In this document: piece after piece, positions 25,450 through 34,288 of the stretch
How positions within the stretch are numbered: the first letter of the stretch is position 1
How the letters are laid out: each line of letters opens with the position of its first letter
DNA from: Flavobacteriales bacterium
Lineage (GTDB): Bacteria; Bacteroidota; Bacteroidia; Flavobacteriales_F; PHOS-HE28
Assembly (NCBI GenBank): GCA_013360395.1
Contig: JABWBQ010000008.1
Span: forward strand, 1-64,000
Direction of reading: 5' to 3'
Length of the DNA stretch: 64,000 nt
The notes under the pieces: model-generated
Databases searched by the model: none
Told to the model about the DNA's origin: nothing
Seen by the model: only the letters and a program-made list of their open reading frames with translations
Position numbers and translations under genes: made by a program

Positions 25450-25977
25450 CCGTGGTTTGCCGTCATCGGCCGCGTATGAGCAGCATCCCTCGGGCGCGAG
25501 CGCGGGCCGCAGGGCGGGTACCCCTTGCCGATCGGGCGATGCAGGCCGTGCGCGGCGTGTACAGCCCATGCACCGCGTGGTCCGCGAGCAGGGCCGTGCC
25601 CTGCCGCACCAGCCGCGAACGTTGCGCCGCCTCCCCCGGGCACGCGCCCGCCACAGTGCCGCCCGGCCCGTCGTGGCCACGCGTGGACCCGCGTCCCCCA
25701 AGGCTTCGCGCCGTTGTTGAGGGATCGTGAAAAGAAAAGGCTTGCACGGATCGGGAGGCGATCCCCCGCCCGATCGGCGCAGGGTATGGGCGCGTGTTGA
25801 CAACTTGGGAAACATCCCGCGGTGCGATCCTTGGCGGCGGCGGCCTGCGGGGCCACTTTTGTGAGCCCGGGACGAGCCGACCGCGGACCGCCGCCGGGAC
25901 CCTGAACATCACGCGCAAGAAAGAATGGGGCTGGCACCCAAGGAGATGCCCTTCCCCGCCCCCAAGGACCGACCCCG
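25450..25977. other. 528-bp intergenic region upstream of nrdB
   Basis: No convincing ORF on either strand. The first 270 bp are G+C-rich with no recognised RNA. At 25748-25775 two mutually exclusive hairpins are possible: GGATCG/CGATCC (25748-25753 with 25759-25764) and GATCGGG/CCCGATC (25749-25755 with 25769-25775). A promoter-like pair follows: TTGG at 25831-25834, then CACTTTTG at 25854-25861 after 19 nt. I see no recognisable NrdR box or cobalamin riboswitch. Confidence 0.4.
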
Positions 25978-27012
25978 ATGGACACCCCCAAGCAGACCCA
26001 GATGAGCCTCGACGACGTGCTGACCACCCGCAGCGACGCGGCCAACGAACCCCTGTTGAAGGAGAACAAGGACCGCTTCGTCCTGTTCCCCATCCAGCAC
26101 CACGACATCTGGAACTTCTACAAAAAGCATGAGGCCAGCTTCTGGACCGCCGAGGAGATCGACCTGAGTCCCGACCTGGTGGACTGGAACACCAAGCTCA
26201 ACGACGACGAGCGCTTCTTCATCAAGCACGTGCTGGCCTTCTTCGCCGCCAGCGACGGCATCGTGAACGAGAACCTGGCCGTCAACTTCCTCAACGAAGT
26301 GCAATACCCGGAGGCCCGCTGCTTCTACGGGTTCCAGGTGATGATGGAGAACATCCACAGCGAGACCTACAGCCTGCTGATCGACACCTACATCAAGGAC
26401 CCGCTGGAGAAGGACCGCCTGCTGCACGCCATCGACACGGTGGACTGCGTGAAGAAGAAGGCCGAGTGGGCGTTGCGCTGGATCGGTAAGGGCAGCTTCG
26501 CCGAGCGCCTCATCGCCTTCGCCGCCGTGGAGGGCATCTTCTTCAGCGGCAGCTTCTGCAGCATCTTCTGGCTCAAGAAGCGCGGCCTGATGCCCGGCCT
26601 CAGCTTCAGCAACGAGCTCATCAGCCGTGACGAGGGCCTGCACTGCGACTTCGCCTGCCTGCTCTACACCAGGCACCTCGCCCACCGGTTGCCCAAGAAG
26701 ACCGTGGAGACCATCATCAAGGACGCCGTGGAGATCGAGAAGGAGTTCGTCACCGATGCGCTGCCGGTCAACCTCATCGGCATGAACGCCAAGCTCATGC
26801 AGCAGTACATCGAGTTCGTGGCCGACCGCCTGCTGCTGGAGCTGGGCAACGAGAAGGTGTACCACGCCACCAATCCCTTCGACTTCATGGACATGATCAG
26901 CCTGCAGGGCAAGACCAACTTCTTCGAGAAGCGGGTGGGCGAATACCAGAAGGCGGGCGTGATGACCCAAAGCAAGGAGGCGAACAAGTTCAGCCTCGAC
27001 GCCGATTTCTGA
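25978..27012 (+). CDS. nrdB: Ribonucleoside-diphosphate reductase subunit beta (class Ia)
   Basis: The R2 radical-generating subunit, which makes the tyrosyl radical used by NrdA to reduce ribonucleotides. The 344-residue protein carries the diiron and radical motif E124-N-I-H127-S-E-T-Y131, equivalent to the E-x-x-H-S-x-x-Y signature. It also has an upstream aspartate, D93, in the FFAASDGIV helix, and a second ligand set in [12 protein letters not shown] and [11 protein letters not shown]. It is an aerobic enzyme. nrdA lies 233 bp downstream in the same direction, an order (B then A) common in Bacteroidota. Confidence 0.96.
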   Translation: MDTPKQTQMSLDDVLTTRSDAANEPLLKENKDRFVLFPIQHHDIWNFYKKHEASFWTAEEIDLSPDLVDWNTKLNDDERFFIKHVLAFFAASDGIVNENLAVNFLNEVQYPEARCFYGFQVMMENIHSETYSLLIDTYIKDPLEKDRLLHAIDTVDCVKKKAEWALRWIGKGSFAERLIAFAAVEGIFFSGSFCSIFWLKKRGLMPGLSFSNELISRDEGLHCDFACLLYTRHLAHRLPKKTVETIIKDAVEIEKEFVTDALPVNLIGMNAKLMQQYIEFVADRLLLELGNEKVYHATNPFDFMDMISLQGKTNFFEKRVGEYQKAGVMTQSKEANKFSLDADF

Positions 27013-27167
27013 ACCCCGGCCGAAGGAGCGCCCCTGCCCCATGCGATCGCCTGCGAACGAGGGAACGCCGATCGGGACCCTGGACGGTCCCACCGCCCCG
27101 ATCCCACATCCAACGGTTGAAGAAGAGGCTGCGGAGCGGGGCCGGGAGGAGGGGCCCCGGCGCCATC

Positions 27168-27181
27168 TTACCGGTCGGTAA
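27168..27181. promoter_or_regulatory. Short palindrome between nrdB and nrdA
   Basis: TTACCG and CGGTAA are separated by 2 nt, 64 bp before the nrdA ATG. A possible operator; no known regulator site matches it. Confidence 0.2.
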
Positions 27182-27245
27182 CGGACGAAAAAACCAACAC
27201 GGGGGCAGGCGGGAGCCGGGCCTCCGGAAACAAGGAAAAGGAACC

Positions 27246-29702
27246 ATGTACGTCATCAAACGCGACGGCCGCCGGGAGGCGGTGAAATTCGACAAGATCA
27301 CCGCCCGGGTGAAGAAGCTGTGCTACGGGCTGGACCCCCTGGTGGACGCCACGGCGCTGACCATGAAGGTGATCGAAGGCATCTACGACGGGGTCACCAC
27401 CACCGAACTGGACAACCTGGCCGCCGAGGTGGCCGCCACCATGACGGTGCGCCACCCGGACTATGCGCAGCTCGCCAGCCGCATCGCCGTCAGCAACCTG
27501 CACAAGAACACCAAGAAGTCCTTCAGCGAGACCATGAAGGACCTGCACGGGTACATCGACCCCCGCACGGGCGAGCATGCCGGCCTCATCGCCGACGACG
27601 TGTGGGCCATCATCCGCGACCATGCCGAGGTGCTGGACAGCGCCATCATCTACGACCGCGATTTCACCTACGACTTCTTCGGCTTCAAGACCCTGGAGCG
27701 CAGCTACCTGCTGAAGCTGGACGGCCGGGTGGTGGAGCGCCCGCAGCACCTGCTGATGCGCGTGGCCGTGGGCATCCACAAGGCCGACATCGACAGCGTG
27801 ATCGCCACCTACAACGACCTCAGCGAGGGCTGGTACACCCACGCCACGCCCACGCTCTTCAACGCCGGCACGCCCAAGCCGCAGATGAGCAGCTGCTTCC
27901 TGCTGCAGCTCAAGGAGGACAGCATCAGCGGCATCTACGACACGCTGAAGCAGTGCGCGCAGATCAGCCAGAGCGCCGGCGGCATCGGCCTGAGCGTGCA
28001 CAACCTGCGCGCCAAGGGCAGCTACATCAAGGGCACCAACGGCACCAGCAACGGCATCGTCCCCATGCTGCGCGTGTTCAACGACACGGCCCGCTACGTG
28101 GACCAGGGCGGCGGCAAGCGCAAGGGCAGCTTCGCGATCTACCTGGAGCCCTGGCATGCCGACATCGAGGATTTCCTGGACCTGAAGAAGAACCACGGCA
28201 AGGAGGAGCTGCGGGCGCGCGACCTCTTCTACGCCCTGTGGATCCCCGACCTGTTCATGAAGCGCGTGGAGCAGAACGGCGACTGGACGCTGATGTGCCC
28301 CAACGAGTGCCCCGGCCTGAGCGACACGCACAGCGAGGAGTTCGAGGCCCTGTACGAGCGGTACGAGGCCGAGGGCCGCGGCCGCCGCACCATCAAGGCA
28401 CAGGACCTGTGGTTCCGCGTGCTGGAGAGCCAGATCGAGACCGGCACCCCCTACATCCTCTTCAAGGACGCCGCCAACCGCAAGAGCAACCAGCGCAACC
28501 TGGGCACCATCAAGAGCTCCAACCTCTGCACCGAGATCATCGAGTACACCAGTGCCGACGAGGTCGCCGTGTGCAACCTGGGCTCCATCGCCCTGCCCAA
28601 GTTCGTCCACAAGGGCCGCTTCGACCACGACAAGCTCTTCGAGGTCACCATGCGCCTGACGCGGAACCTCAACCGCATCATCGACAACAACCACTACCCC
28701 ATCCCCGAGGCGCGCCGCAGCAACATGCGCCACCGCCCCATCGGCATCGGGGTGCAGGGCCTGGCCGACGCCTTCATCCTCATGCGCTACCCCTTCGACA
28801 GCGTGGAGGCCAAGGTGCTGAACCGGGAGATCTTCGAGACCATCCACTACGCCGCCCTCACCGCCAGCAAGGACCTGGCCAGGGAGGAGGGCCCCTACGA
28901 GACCTACGCCGGCAGCCCCATCAGCCAGGGCATCCTGCAGCCCGACATGTGGGGTGTGCGCCCCAGCGACCGCTGGGAGTGGGATGCGCTGCGCGCCGAG
29001 ATCAAACAGTACGGCGTGCGCAACAGCCTGCTGCTGGCCCCCATGCCCACGGCCAGCACCGCCCAGATCCTGGGCAACAACGAGTGCTTCGAACCCTACA
29101 CGAGCAACCTGTACACGCGGCGCGTGCTCAGCGGTGAGTTCATCGTGGTGAACAAATACCTGCTGCGCGACCTGGTGAAGCTGGGCCTGTGGAGCGAGGA
29201 GCTCAAGAACAAGATCATCGCCAGCAACGGCAGCGTGGCCCACATCCCGGAGATCCCCCAGAACCTCAAGGACCTTTACAAGACCGCCTGGGAGATCAGC
29301 CAGAAGGTGATCATCGACATGGCCGCCGACCGTGGCGCGTACATCTGCCAGAGCCAGAGCCTGAACATCTTCATGGAGAACGTGAACTTCGCCAAGCTCA
29401 CCAGCATGCACTTCTACGGCTGGAAGGCGGGGCTGAAGACCGGCATGTACTACCTGCGCACCAAGGCCGCCACCGACGCCATCAAGTTCACCCTGGACAA
29501 GAGCAAATTGGCCCAACCCCAAGCCGAGGCCGCTGTCCCCGCCGCCGAGGCCGTGGTGGAGCCCGTGCTCAGCGCACCCACCGTCACCGGGCCCGTGGCC
29601 GCGGAACTGGCCGGCCAACGCGCCGCCGCCCTCGGCCAGGCCCAGGCCCAGATCGCCTGCAGCCTGGACAACCCGGACAGCTGCGAGATGTGCAGTGGGT
29701 AG
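27246..29702 (+). CDS. nrdA: Ribonucleoside-diphosphate reductase subunit alpha (class Ia)
   Basis: The R1 catalytic subunit, 818 residues. An N-terminal ATP-cone ([18 protein letters not shown]...) gives allosteric control. The ten-stranded barrel carries the [19 protein letters not shown] and N-L-G-S-I active-site segments, with the late [19 protein letters not shown] motif. The C-terminus ends with the redox pair C813-E-M-C816 that shuttles electrons from thioredoxin or glutaredoxin. Before it is a roughly 50-residue Ala/Pro/Val-rich linker, longer than usual, which would act as a flexible tether. The ATG at 27246 is chosen because the preceding 43 in-frame codons are low-complexity and lie outside the family. 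Confidence 0.96.
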   Translation: MYVIKRDGRREAVKFDKITARVKKLCYGLDPLVDATALTMKVIEGIYDGVTTTELDNLAAEVAATMTVRHPDYAQLASRIAVSNLHKNTKKSFSETMKDLHGYIDPRTGEHAGLIADDVWAIIRDHAEVLDSAIIYDRDFTYDFFGFKTLERSYLLKLDGRVVERPQHLLMRVAVGIHKADIDSVIATYNDLSEGWYTHATPTLFNAGTPKPQMSSCFLLQLKEDSISGIYDTLKQCAQISQSAGGIGLSVHNLRAKGSYIKGTNGTSNGIVPMLRVFNDTARYVDQGGGKRKGSFAIYLEPWHADIEDFLDLKKNHGKEELRARDLFYALWIPDLFMKRVEQNGDWTLMCPNECPGLSDTHSEEFEALYERYEAEGRGRRTIKAQDLWFRVLESQIETGTPYILFKDAANRKSNQRNLGTIKSSNLCTEIIEYTSADEVAVCNLGSIALPKFVHKGRFDHDKLFEVTMRLTRNLNRIIDNNHYPIPEARRSNMRHRPIGIGVQGLADAFILMRYPFDSVEAKVLNREIFETIHYAALTASKDLAREEGPYETYAGSPISQGILQPDMWGVRPSDRWEWDALRAEIKQYGVRNSLLLAPMPTASTAQILGNNECFEPYTSNLYTRRVLSGEFIVVNKYLLRDLVKLGLWSEELKNKIIASNGSVAHIPEIPQNLKDLYKTAWEISQKVIIDMAADRGAYICQSQSLNIFMENVNFAKLTSMHFYGWKAGLKTGMYYLRTKAATDAIKFTLDKSKLAQPQAEAAVPAAEAVVEPVLSAPTVTGPVAAELAGQRAAALGQAQAQIACSLDNPDSCEMCSG

Positions 29703-29730
29703 GACGAGCCGAATGAACGGAACAAGGGAG

Positions 29731-29753
29731 AGCGGCTCGAGTGGCCGCTTTTC
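29731..29753 (+). terminator. Rho-independent terminator after nrdA
   Basis: AGCGGC (29731-29736) pairs with GCCGCT (29744-29749) around a 7-nt loop, followed by a T run. About 28 nt after the nrdA stop. Confidence 0.75.
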
Positions 29754-29905
29754 CATGCGCGGCCGGACCGCCAATGATCCGTGCCAGCGATCGGATCGGC
29801 ACACTGGACCGCGCCCGTGCGAAATGCCGCATACCCGCACATCCTTGCACACCTGCTCCCCTCCGTCCCTGCACGATGAACGCCCGCTCCAGGCCGCTGG
29901 TGCTG

Positions 29906-29913
29906 TAAGTTTG
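29906..29913 (+). promoter_or_regulatory. Perfect -7 box TAAGTTTG, 4 nt before ATG
   Basis: An exact match to TAnnTTTG; the ATG at 29918 starts 4 nt later. It drives the two-gene T9SS/collagen-like unit and predicts a leaderless message. Confidence 0.65.
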
Positions 29914-29917
29914 AAGC

Positions 29918-30397
29918 ATGCGCGCCCCGATCATCGCCGGCCTGCTGTGCCTGATCGCAGGCGACAGTGAGGCACAGCAGGAGGCGGCGGCATCGGGCGG
30001 GGAGGCCACCGGTCCCGGCGGCACCGTGAGCTGGACCATCGGCCAGGTGGCCGACTTGCGGGCCGACGGCACGGGCGGCACGGCCCTCGAGGGCGTGCAG
30101 CAGCCCTTCGATGGGCTGCCCACCGGCACAGCACCGCCGCCGCCGGCACCATCGCCCTTGGTGTGGCCCACCCTCGCCCGGCAAGCCGTGCATGTGGACC
30201 TGCGCGATCCGGCGGTGCGGTCGGTACGGGTCCAGGTCCTGGACGCCCTGGGGCGCGTGGTGTTGGAACACCGGGCCCGGCAGGTCTGCACCACCGTGCC
30301 GATCGACGGTCTGGCGGCCGGCCGCTACCTGCTGCGCCTCACCGGCAATGGCCGACCGGCCGGCACCTTCGACCTGATCAAGACCCACGACCCATGA
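29918..30397 (+). CDS. Small T9SS-sorted secreted protein
   Basis: A 159-residue protein. A signal peptide (about residues 1-19) is followed by the Bacteroidota pattern A-S-G-G-E-A-T-G-x-G-G-T-V-S-W-T-I-G-Q-V and G-V-Q-Q-P-F, and a Pro-rich linker. The C-terminal half resembles a type A T9SS sorting domain: P-L-V-W-P-T, a VRSVRVQVLDALGRVV strand pair, and LAAGRYLLRLT. There is almost nothing between signal and sorting domain, so it is close to a minimal T9SS cargo. Its stop overlaps the next start by ATGA, coupling it to the collagen-like protein gene. Confidence 0.78.
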   Translation: MRAPIIAGLLCLIAGDSEAQQEAAASGGEATGPGGTVSWTIGQVADLRADGTGGTALEGVQQPFDGLPTGTAPPPPAPSPLVWPTLARQAVHVDLRDPAVRSVRVQVLDALGRVVLEHRARQVCTTVPIDGLAAGRYLLRLTGNGRPAGTFDLIKTHDP

Positions 30398-31362
30398 GGA
30401 TCCCCCTTCTCCTATGCGCCGGCCTGTGTGCTGCGCTGTCGCAAGCTCAGGCCCCCGGCCTCATGAGCTACCAGGCCGTGGTGCGCGACGCCACCAACAC
30501 GCTGGTGGTGAACGCCCCCGTGGGCATGCGAGTGAGCATCGTGCAGGGCACGGCCAACGGCCCGGAGGTGTATGCGGAGACGCACACCCCGCAGAGCAAT
30601 GCCAACGGGCTGGTGACCGTGGCGATCGGCGGGGGCGTGGTGGAGACCGGCAGCATGGCCGCCATCGATTGGGCCGCCGGCCCCTACTTCGTGCGCACCG
30701 AGACCGACCCGGCCGGCGGCACGGCGTACAGCATCACCGGTGTGCAGCAGTTGCTGAGCGTGCCCTATGCGCTGTACGCGGCCAATGGCGGCACGCAGGG
30801 CCCGCCGGGTCCTCCGGGTCCGCAGGGGCCGGTGGGTCCGCAGGGCCCGAGCGCCTGCGACCTGGTGCGCACGCGCGACGGACGTGCGGTGGTGTACACG
30901 ACCGACGCCGCGTACGGCTTCAGCAACAACGCGTTCGGCGCCAGCGCGTGGGTGTCCACCACGCTGGACGGCCCGGTGCTGGGCGCGGCCGCTTCGGATA
31001 CCATCGCGGTGGTGTACACGGCCACCACGGCCTACGCCTTCGGGCCCACCAGTACGGGCAGCACCGGCTGGGTGTCCACGGCGCTCAACGGCAGCCCCCT
31101 GGGCGCGGTGGCATCCACCGGCCGCGTGGTGGTGTACACCGATGCGGCGGGTCACGGCGTCGGTCGCACGGGCACGGGCAGCACCGGATGGACCTCCATC
31201 GCCTTCAACGGCGTGCCGCTGGGCCATCAGGCCAGCGGCAACCGGGTGGTGGTGTACACCGCCGTCGGCGCGTACGGCTTCGGCATCACCGGCACGGGCA
31301 GCAGCGGTTGGTCCAGCACCACCCTGTCCACACCGCCCGACGGCAGCGTGGGCACGCGGTAG
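30394..31362 (+). CDS. Secreted collagen-like tandem-repeat protein
   Basis: A 322-residue exported protein in three parts. After a signal peptide (about 1-19) comes a conserved N-terminal domain of about 110 residues (MSYQAVVRDATNTLV...; YAETHTPQSNANGLVTVAIGGG; YFVRTETDPAGG; QQLLSVPYALYA). This is seen on many Bacteroidota fibre-like proteins. A short collagen-like Gly-x-Pro stretch (GPPGPPGPQGPVGPQGP) follows. Then come four repeats of about 40 residues, each with V-V-Y-T, a Y-[GA]-F-type segment, G-[ST]-[TS]-G-W and S-x-x-L-N-G-x-P-L-G. No T9SS sorting domain is present. The architecture suggests a trimeric stalk with a beta-rich head; the role is unknown. Confidence 0.75.
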   Translation: MRIPLLLCAGLCAALSQAQAPGLMSYQAVVRDATNTLVVNAPVGMRVSIVQGTANGPEVYAETHTPQSNANGLVTVAIGGGVVETGSMAAIDWAAGPYFVRTETDPAGGTAYSITGVQQLLSVPYALYAANGGTQGPPGPPGPQGPVGPQGPSACDLVRTRDGRAVVYTTDAAYGFSNNAFGASAWVSTTLDGPVLGAAASDTIAVVYTATTAYAFGPTSTGSTGWVSTALNGSPLGAVASTGRVVVYTDAAGHGVGRTGTGSTGWTSIAFNGVPLGHQASGNRVVVYTAVGAYGFGITGTGSSGWSSTTLSTPPDGSVGTR

Positions 31363-31485
31363 GGAAGCACGGTCGGACCGCTCCCGCGATGTGCGGACCG
31401 GTCGGGGACGGGCGCAGGCCGCACCATGAGGACTACCTTCGCGCCCCGCCACGTCGCAGCATTCCAGGACGTTGACGAACCCGCC

Positions 31486-33027
31486 ATGAGCACCAACGAA
31501 GACAAGCTTAAGACCCTCATCGGCCATGCCAAGGAGTATGGCTACGTGTTCCCCAGCAGCGAGATCTACGACGGCCTGAGCGCCACCTACGACTACGGTC
31601 CGTACGGCGTGGAGCTCAAGAACAACATCCGCCGCTACTGGTGGGAGGCCATGACCAAGCTGCACGAGAACATCGTGGGCATCGACGCGGCCATCTTCAT
31701 GCACCCCACCACGTGGAAGGCCAGCGGCCACGTGGACGCCTTCAACGATCCGCTGATCGACAACAAGGACAGCAAGAAGCGCTACCGCGCCGACGTGTTG
31801 CTCGAAGAGCACATGGCCAAGTACGCCGAAAAGATCGAGAAGGAGGTGGAGAAGGGCCGCAAGAAGTTCGGCGAGGCCTTCGACGAGGCGCAGTTCCGCG
31901 CCACCAACCCCAACGTGAAGCGCGCCCAGGAGCGCATCGACGCCGTGGAGGGCCGCATGAAGACCGCGCTCGACGCGAACGACCTGGTGGCACTGCGCCA
32001 GTTGATCCTGGACGAGGAGATCAAGTGCCCGATCAGCGGCACCGCCAACTGGACCGAGGTGCGCCAGTTCAACCTGATGTTCGCCACCGAACTGGGCAGC
32101 GTGAGCGGCGAGAGCAGCACCATCTACCTGCGGCCCGAGACCGCCCAGGGCATCTTCGTGAACTTCCTCAACGTGCAGAAGAGCGCACGCATGAAGATCC
32201 CCTTCGGCATCGCGCAGACCGGCAAGGCCTTCCGCAACGAGATCGTGGCGCGCCAGTTCATCTTCCGCATGCGCGAGTTCGAGCAGATGGAGATGCAGTT
32301 CTTCGTGAAGCCCGGTACCGAGATGGAGTGGTACAACGCGTGGAAGGAGAAGCGCATCGCCTGGCACAAGGCCCTGGGCCTGCCCGCGGAGAACTACCGC
32401 TTCCACGACCACATCAAGCTGGCACACTACGCCAACGCCGCCTGCGACATCGAGTTCAAGTTCCCCATGGGCTTCAAGGAGCTCGAGGGCATCCACAGCC
32501 GCACCGATTTCGACCTGGGCAACCACGAGAAGTACAGCGGCAAGAAGCTGCGCTACTTCGACACCGAGACCAACGAGAGCTACGTGCCCTACGTGGTGGA
32601 GACCTCCATCGGCCTGGACCGCATGTTCCTCGCCGTGCTCAGCGCGGCCTTCCAGGTGGAGCAGCTGCCCAACGGCGAAACGCGCGACGTGCTGCGCATC
32701 CCCGCGCCGCTGGCCCCGGTGAAGGTGGCCGTGCTGCCGCTGGTGAGGAAGGACGGCCTGCCGGAGAAGGCCCGCGCCATCATCGACACGCTGAAGTTGG
32801 ACCACAACTGCCAGTACGACGACAAGGACAGCATCGGCAAGCGCTACCGCCGCCAGGATGCCATCGGCACGCCCTACTGCATCACCGTGGACCACGAAAC
32901 GCTCACCACCGACACGGTGACCATCCGCGAACGCGATACCATGGCGCAGGAGCGCGTGGCCATCGGCGAGCTGCCCCGCATCGTGGGTGAGAAGGTGGAC
33001 CTGCGCGGGTTGCTGCGGAAGCTGTGA
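31486..33027 (+). CDS. glyS: Glycine-tRNA ligase (homodimeric type)
   Basis: Charges tRNA-Gly. The 513-residue protein is the class II alpha2-type enzyme found in Bacteroidota. The N-terminal LKTLIGHAKEYGYVFPSSEIYDG is followed by the YDYGPYGVELKNNI motif 1 region. Motif 2 is around FRNEIVARQFIFRMREFEQME, and motif 3 around SIGLDRMFLAVL. The anticodon-binding domain begins near residue 405 (PLAPVKVAVLPLV). ATG 31486 is chosen because the 20 upstream in-frame codons fall over the promoter box TACCTTCG (about 31433-31440) and are outside the family. Confidence 0.96.
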   Translation: MSTNEDKLKTLIGHAKEYGYVFPSSEIYDGLSATYDYGPYGVELKNNIRRYWWEAMTKLHENIVGIDAAIFMHPTTWKASGHVDAFNDPLIDNKDSKKRYRADVLLEEHMAKYAEKIEKEVEKGRKKFGEAFDEAQFRATNPNVKRAQERIDAVEGRMKTALDANDLVALRQLILDEEIKCPISGTANWTEVRQFNLMFATELGSVSGESSTIYLRPETAQGIFVNFLNVQKSARMKIPFGIAQTGKAFRNEIVARQFIFRMREFEQMEMQFFVKPGTEMEWYNAWKEKRIAWHKALGLPAENYRFHDHIKLAHYANAACDIEFKFPMGFKELEGIHSRTDFDLGNHEKYSGKKLRYFDTETNESYVPYVVETSIGLDRMFLAVLSAAFQVEQLPNGETRDVLRIPAPLAPVKVAVLPLVRKDGLPEKARAIIDTLKLDHNCQYDDKDSIGKRYRRQDAIGTPYCITVDHETLTTDTVTIRERDTMAQERVAIGELPRIVGEKVDLRGLLRKL

Positions 33028-33036
33028 GGCTGGCGA

Positions 33037-33375
33037 TCACGCCAATTCCATAACCGCGGAACTTCCTTCCTCCGTTTCCTGAACGAAGTCCAGGATCTGC
33101 TGTTGCTTCATGATAAGAAGTGACGCGATCGCCGCATACCTCGGGTTCCGCAAGGTCAGCAGCAACACCTTCGGAGGGAACCCGTAGAGGGCCGCCAACT
33201 GCACAAAATCGTGGTCAAAGGTCACCAGAACGAGATCGTGGGCGCGTGCATGTTCCCAGATCGCCTTGTCCCCCTTCAGGCCCTGGATCGCGGAGACATG
33301 GCATGTCCCCGGAAAGACCTCCTGCACCGAACGCTGCACCCGGTACGAGATATTCTCGTCAAGCAGCAGCTTCAC
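33037..33375 (-). CDS. DUF5615 PIN-like protein (putative toxin)
   Basis: A 112-residue protein of the DUF5615/Mut7-C-like PIN fold: VKLLLDENISYRV at the start with the first acidic residues, then VLVTFDHDFVQLAALYG with the second acidic cluster. PIN-like proteins are often ribonuclease toxins, but activity is unproven for this family. The start is a GTG at 33375 overlapping the stop of the DUF433 gene (GTGA); an upstream ATG at 33423 would overlap that gene heavily. DUF433 plus DUF5615 is a recurring toxin-antitoxin-like pair. Base composition is lower in G+C than neighbouring genes. Confidence 0.75.
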   Translation of the reverse strand: MKLLLDENISYRVQRSVQEVFPGTCHVSAIQGLKGDKAIWEHARAHDLVLVTFDHDFVQLAALYGFPPKVLLLTLRNPRYAAIASLLIMKQQQILDFVQETEEGSSAVMELA

Positions 33376-33599
33376 GTGGCCCGCCTCAACGTTTGTTCCC
33401 GTTCTGCGGCATAGGCCAAGCACGCTCGGATGTCCGCCTCGGTCAATTGCGGGAAATCGTCGCGGATCTCCTGGTGCGTCATCCCGGCTGCCAACCAGCT
33501 GAGCACGTCATACACGGCAATGCGCGTATCGCGGACACAAGGCTTGCCGAACCGGCGATCCGGGTCGATGGTGATGATGTCACGGTAGTCCATGGCCAT
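33372..33599 (-). CDS. DUF433 antitoxin-like protein
   Basis: A 75-residue protein of the DUF433 family (ITIDPDRRFGKPCVRDTRIAVYDVLSWLAAGMTHQEIRDDFPQLTEADIRACLAYA). It contains a winged-helix-like DNA-binding region and is presumed to be the antitoxin/repressor of the following DUF5615 gene. Two in-frame ATGs, at 33599 and 33593, are possible. A perfect -7 box TAACTTTG at 33606-33613 on this strand ends 6 nt before the first. Confidence 0.78.
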   Translation of the reverse strand: MAMDYRDIITIDPDRRFGKPCVRDTRIAVYDVLSWLAAGMTHQEIRDDFPQLTEADIRACLAYAAEREQTLRRAT

Positions 33600-33605
33600 G
33601 GACTT

Positions 33606-33613
33606 CAAAGTTA
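33606..33613 (-). promoter_or_regulatory. -7 box TAACTTTG of the DUF433/DUF5615 pair
   Basis: An exact TAnnTTTG match on the minus strand, 6 nt before ATG 33599. The pair therefore has its own promoter, separate from the upstream AbiEii-type pair. Confidence 0.6.
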
Positions 33614-33658
33614 CTTCCCGAACCGCACCATGGGAAAGCGCCGCTGACCGATTCCGGC

Positions 33659-34288
33659 CTACCGCAGGAAATCGCTCACCGCCTCGCTGATCGAGGCCTT
33701 CACTCCGGCCCAGGTCTGCCCTTTCAGGCTGACGGGATCCTCGCTGTCCTCGGCATCCTTGAACCAAGTGATGGCCGACGGAATGCTGATCGCGATGGAA
33801 TGGTCGGGGTATTTGCGGCGGTGCCATTCCATGATCTTCGGCAGTCCATGCGTCCGGAGCAACAGGTCGAGGTCGAAGAAGTCCTTCTTCTTGGCCCGGT
33901 GCAGGATGGCCTGGACCTTCATCGGCGCGATATCGGCATCAGCGTACATGCGGAAGCCTTCACGTTCCTCCACCGGTGCAATGCACGGATGGGGAAAATG
34001 GATCAGGTCCACCTTCACCTCATCGATGAAGCCGAAAACAGCCCATTTGGCCCGCTGGTCCTTGCGGTAACTGAATCTTTCGCCGAAGCGGGTCTCCAGT
34101 TCCTTGGTCACTGCATCGGTATCCATCGGCCGGGTGCTGAACAGGTCGATATCGACCGAAATGCGATGCCCGTAACGCAGTGCCAACGCGGTGCCGCCCA
34201 CCAAGGCATGATCTCCCAGCACGGGAACCCGCGCCAGCTCCCTCAATACGGGAAGGACCCGGGGCGGGAGCGCATTGCAGTGTAGCAT
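33659..34288 (-). CDS. AbiEii-type nucleotidyltransferase toxin-like protein
   Basis: A 209-residue protein with the AbiEii/AbiGii toxin pattern: LVGGTALALRYGHRISVDIDLFS is the nucleotidyltransferase motif (G-G-T, then H-R-x-S-x-D-x-D-L-F). Later come KVDLIHFPHP and AKKKDFFDLDLLL. AbiEii toxins transfer nucleotides to tRNAs and cause growth arrest or phage abortive infection; this distant member may act similarly. Its ATG lies inside the 3' end of the upstream DUF6922-like gene, a 46-bp overlap, and the two form a putative toxin-antitoxin unit. Codon use is less G+C-biased than in neighbouring housekeeping genes. Confidence 0.8.
   Translation of the reverse strand: MLHCNALPPRVLPVLRELARVPVLGDHALVGGTALALRYGHRISVDIDLFSTRPMDTDAVTKELETRFGERFSYRKDQRAKWAVFGFIDEVKVDLIHFPHPCIAPVEEREGFRMYADADIAPMKVQAILHRAKKKDFFDLDLLLRTHGLPKIMEWHRRKYPDHSIAISIPSAITWFKDAEDSEDPVSLKGQTWAGVKASISEAVSDFLR

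Noticed and set aside
25450-25977. A known riboswitch, RNase P RNA or tmRNA upstream of nrdB
   Set aside because: None of the conserved core sequences of these RNAs could be recognised in the region.
27168-29852. An 894-codon minus-strand frame opposite nrdA
   Set aside because: Antisense shadow of a well-supported enzyme gene with no recognisable motif.
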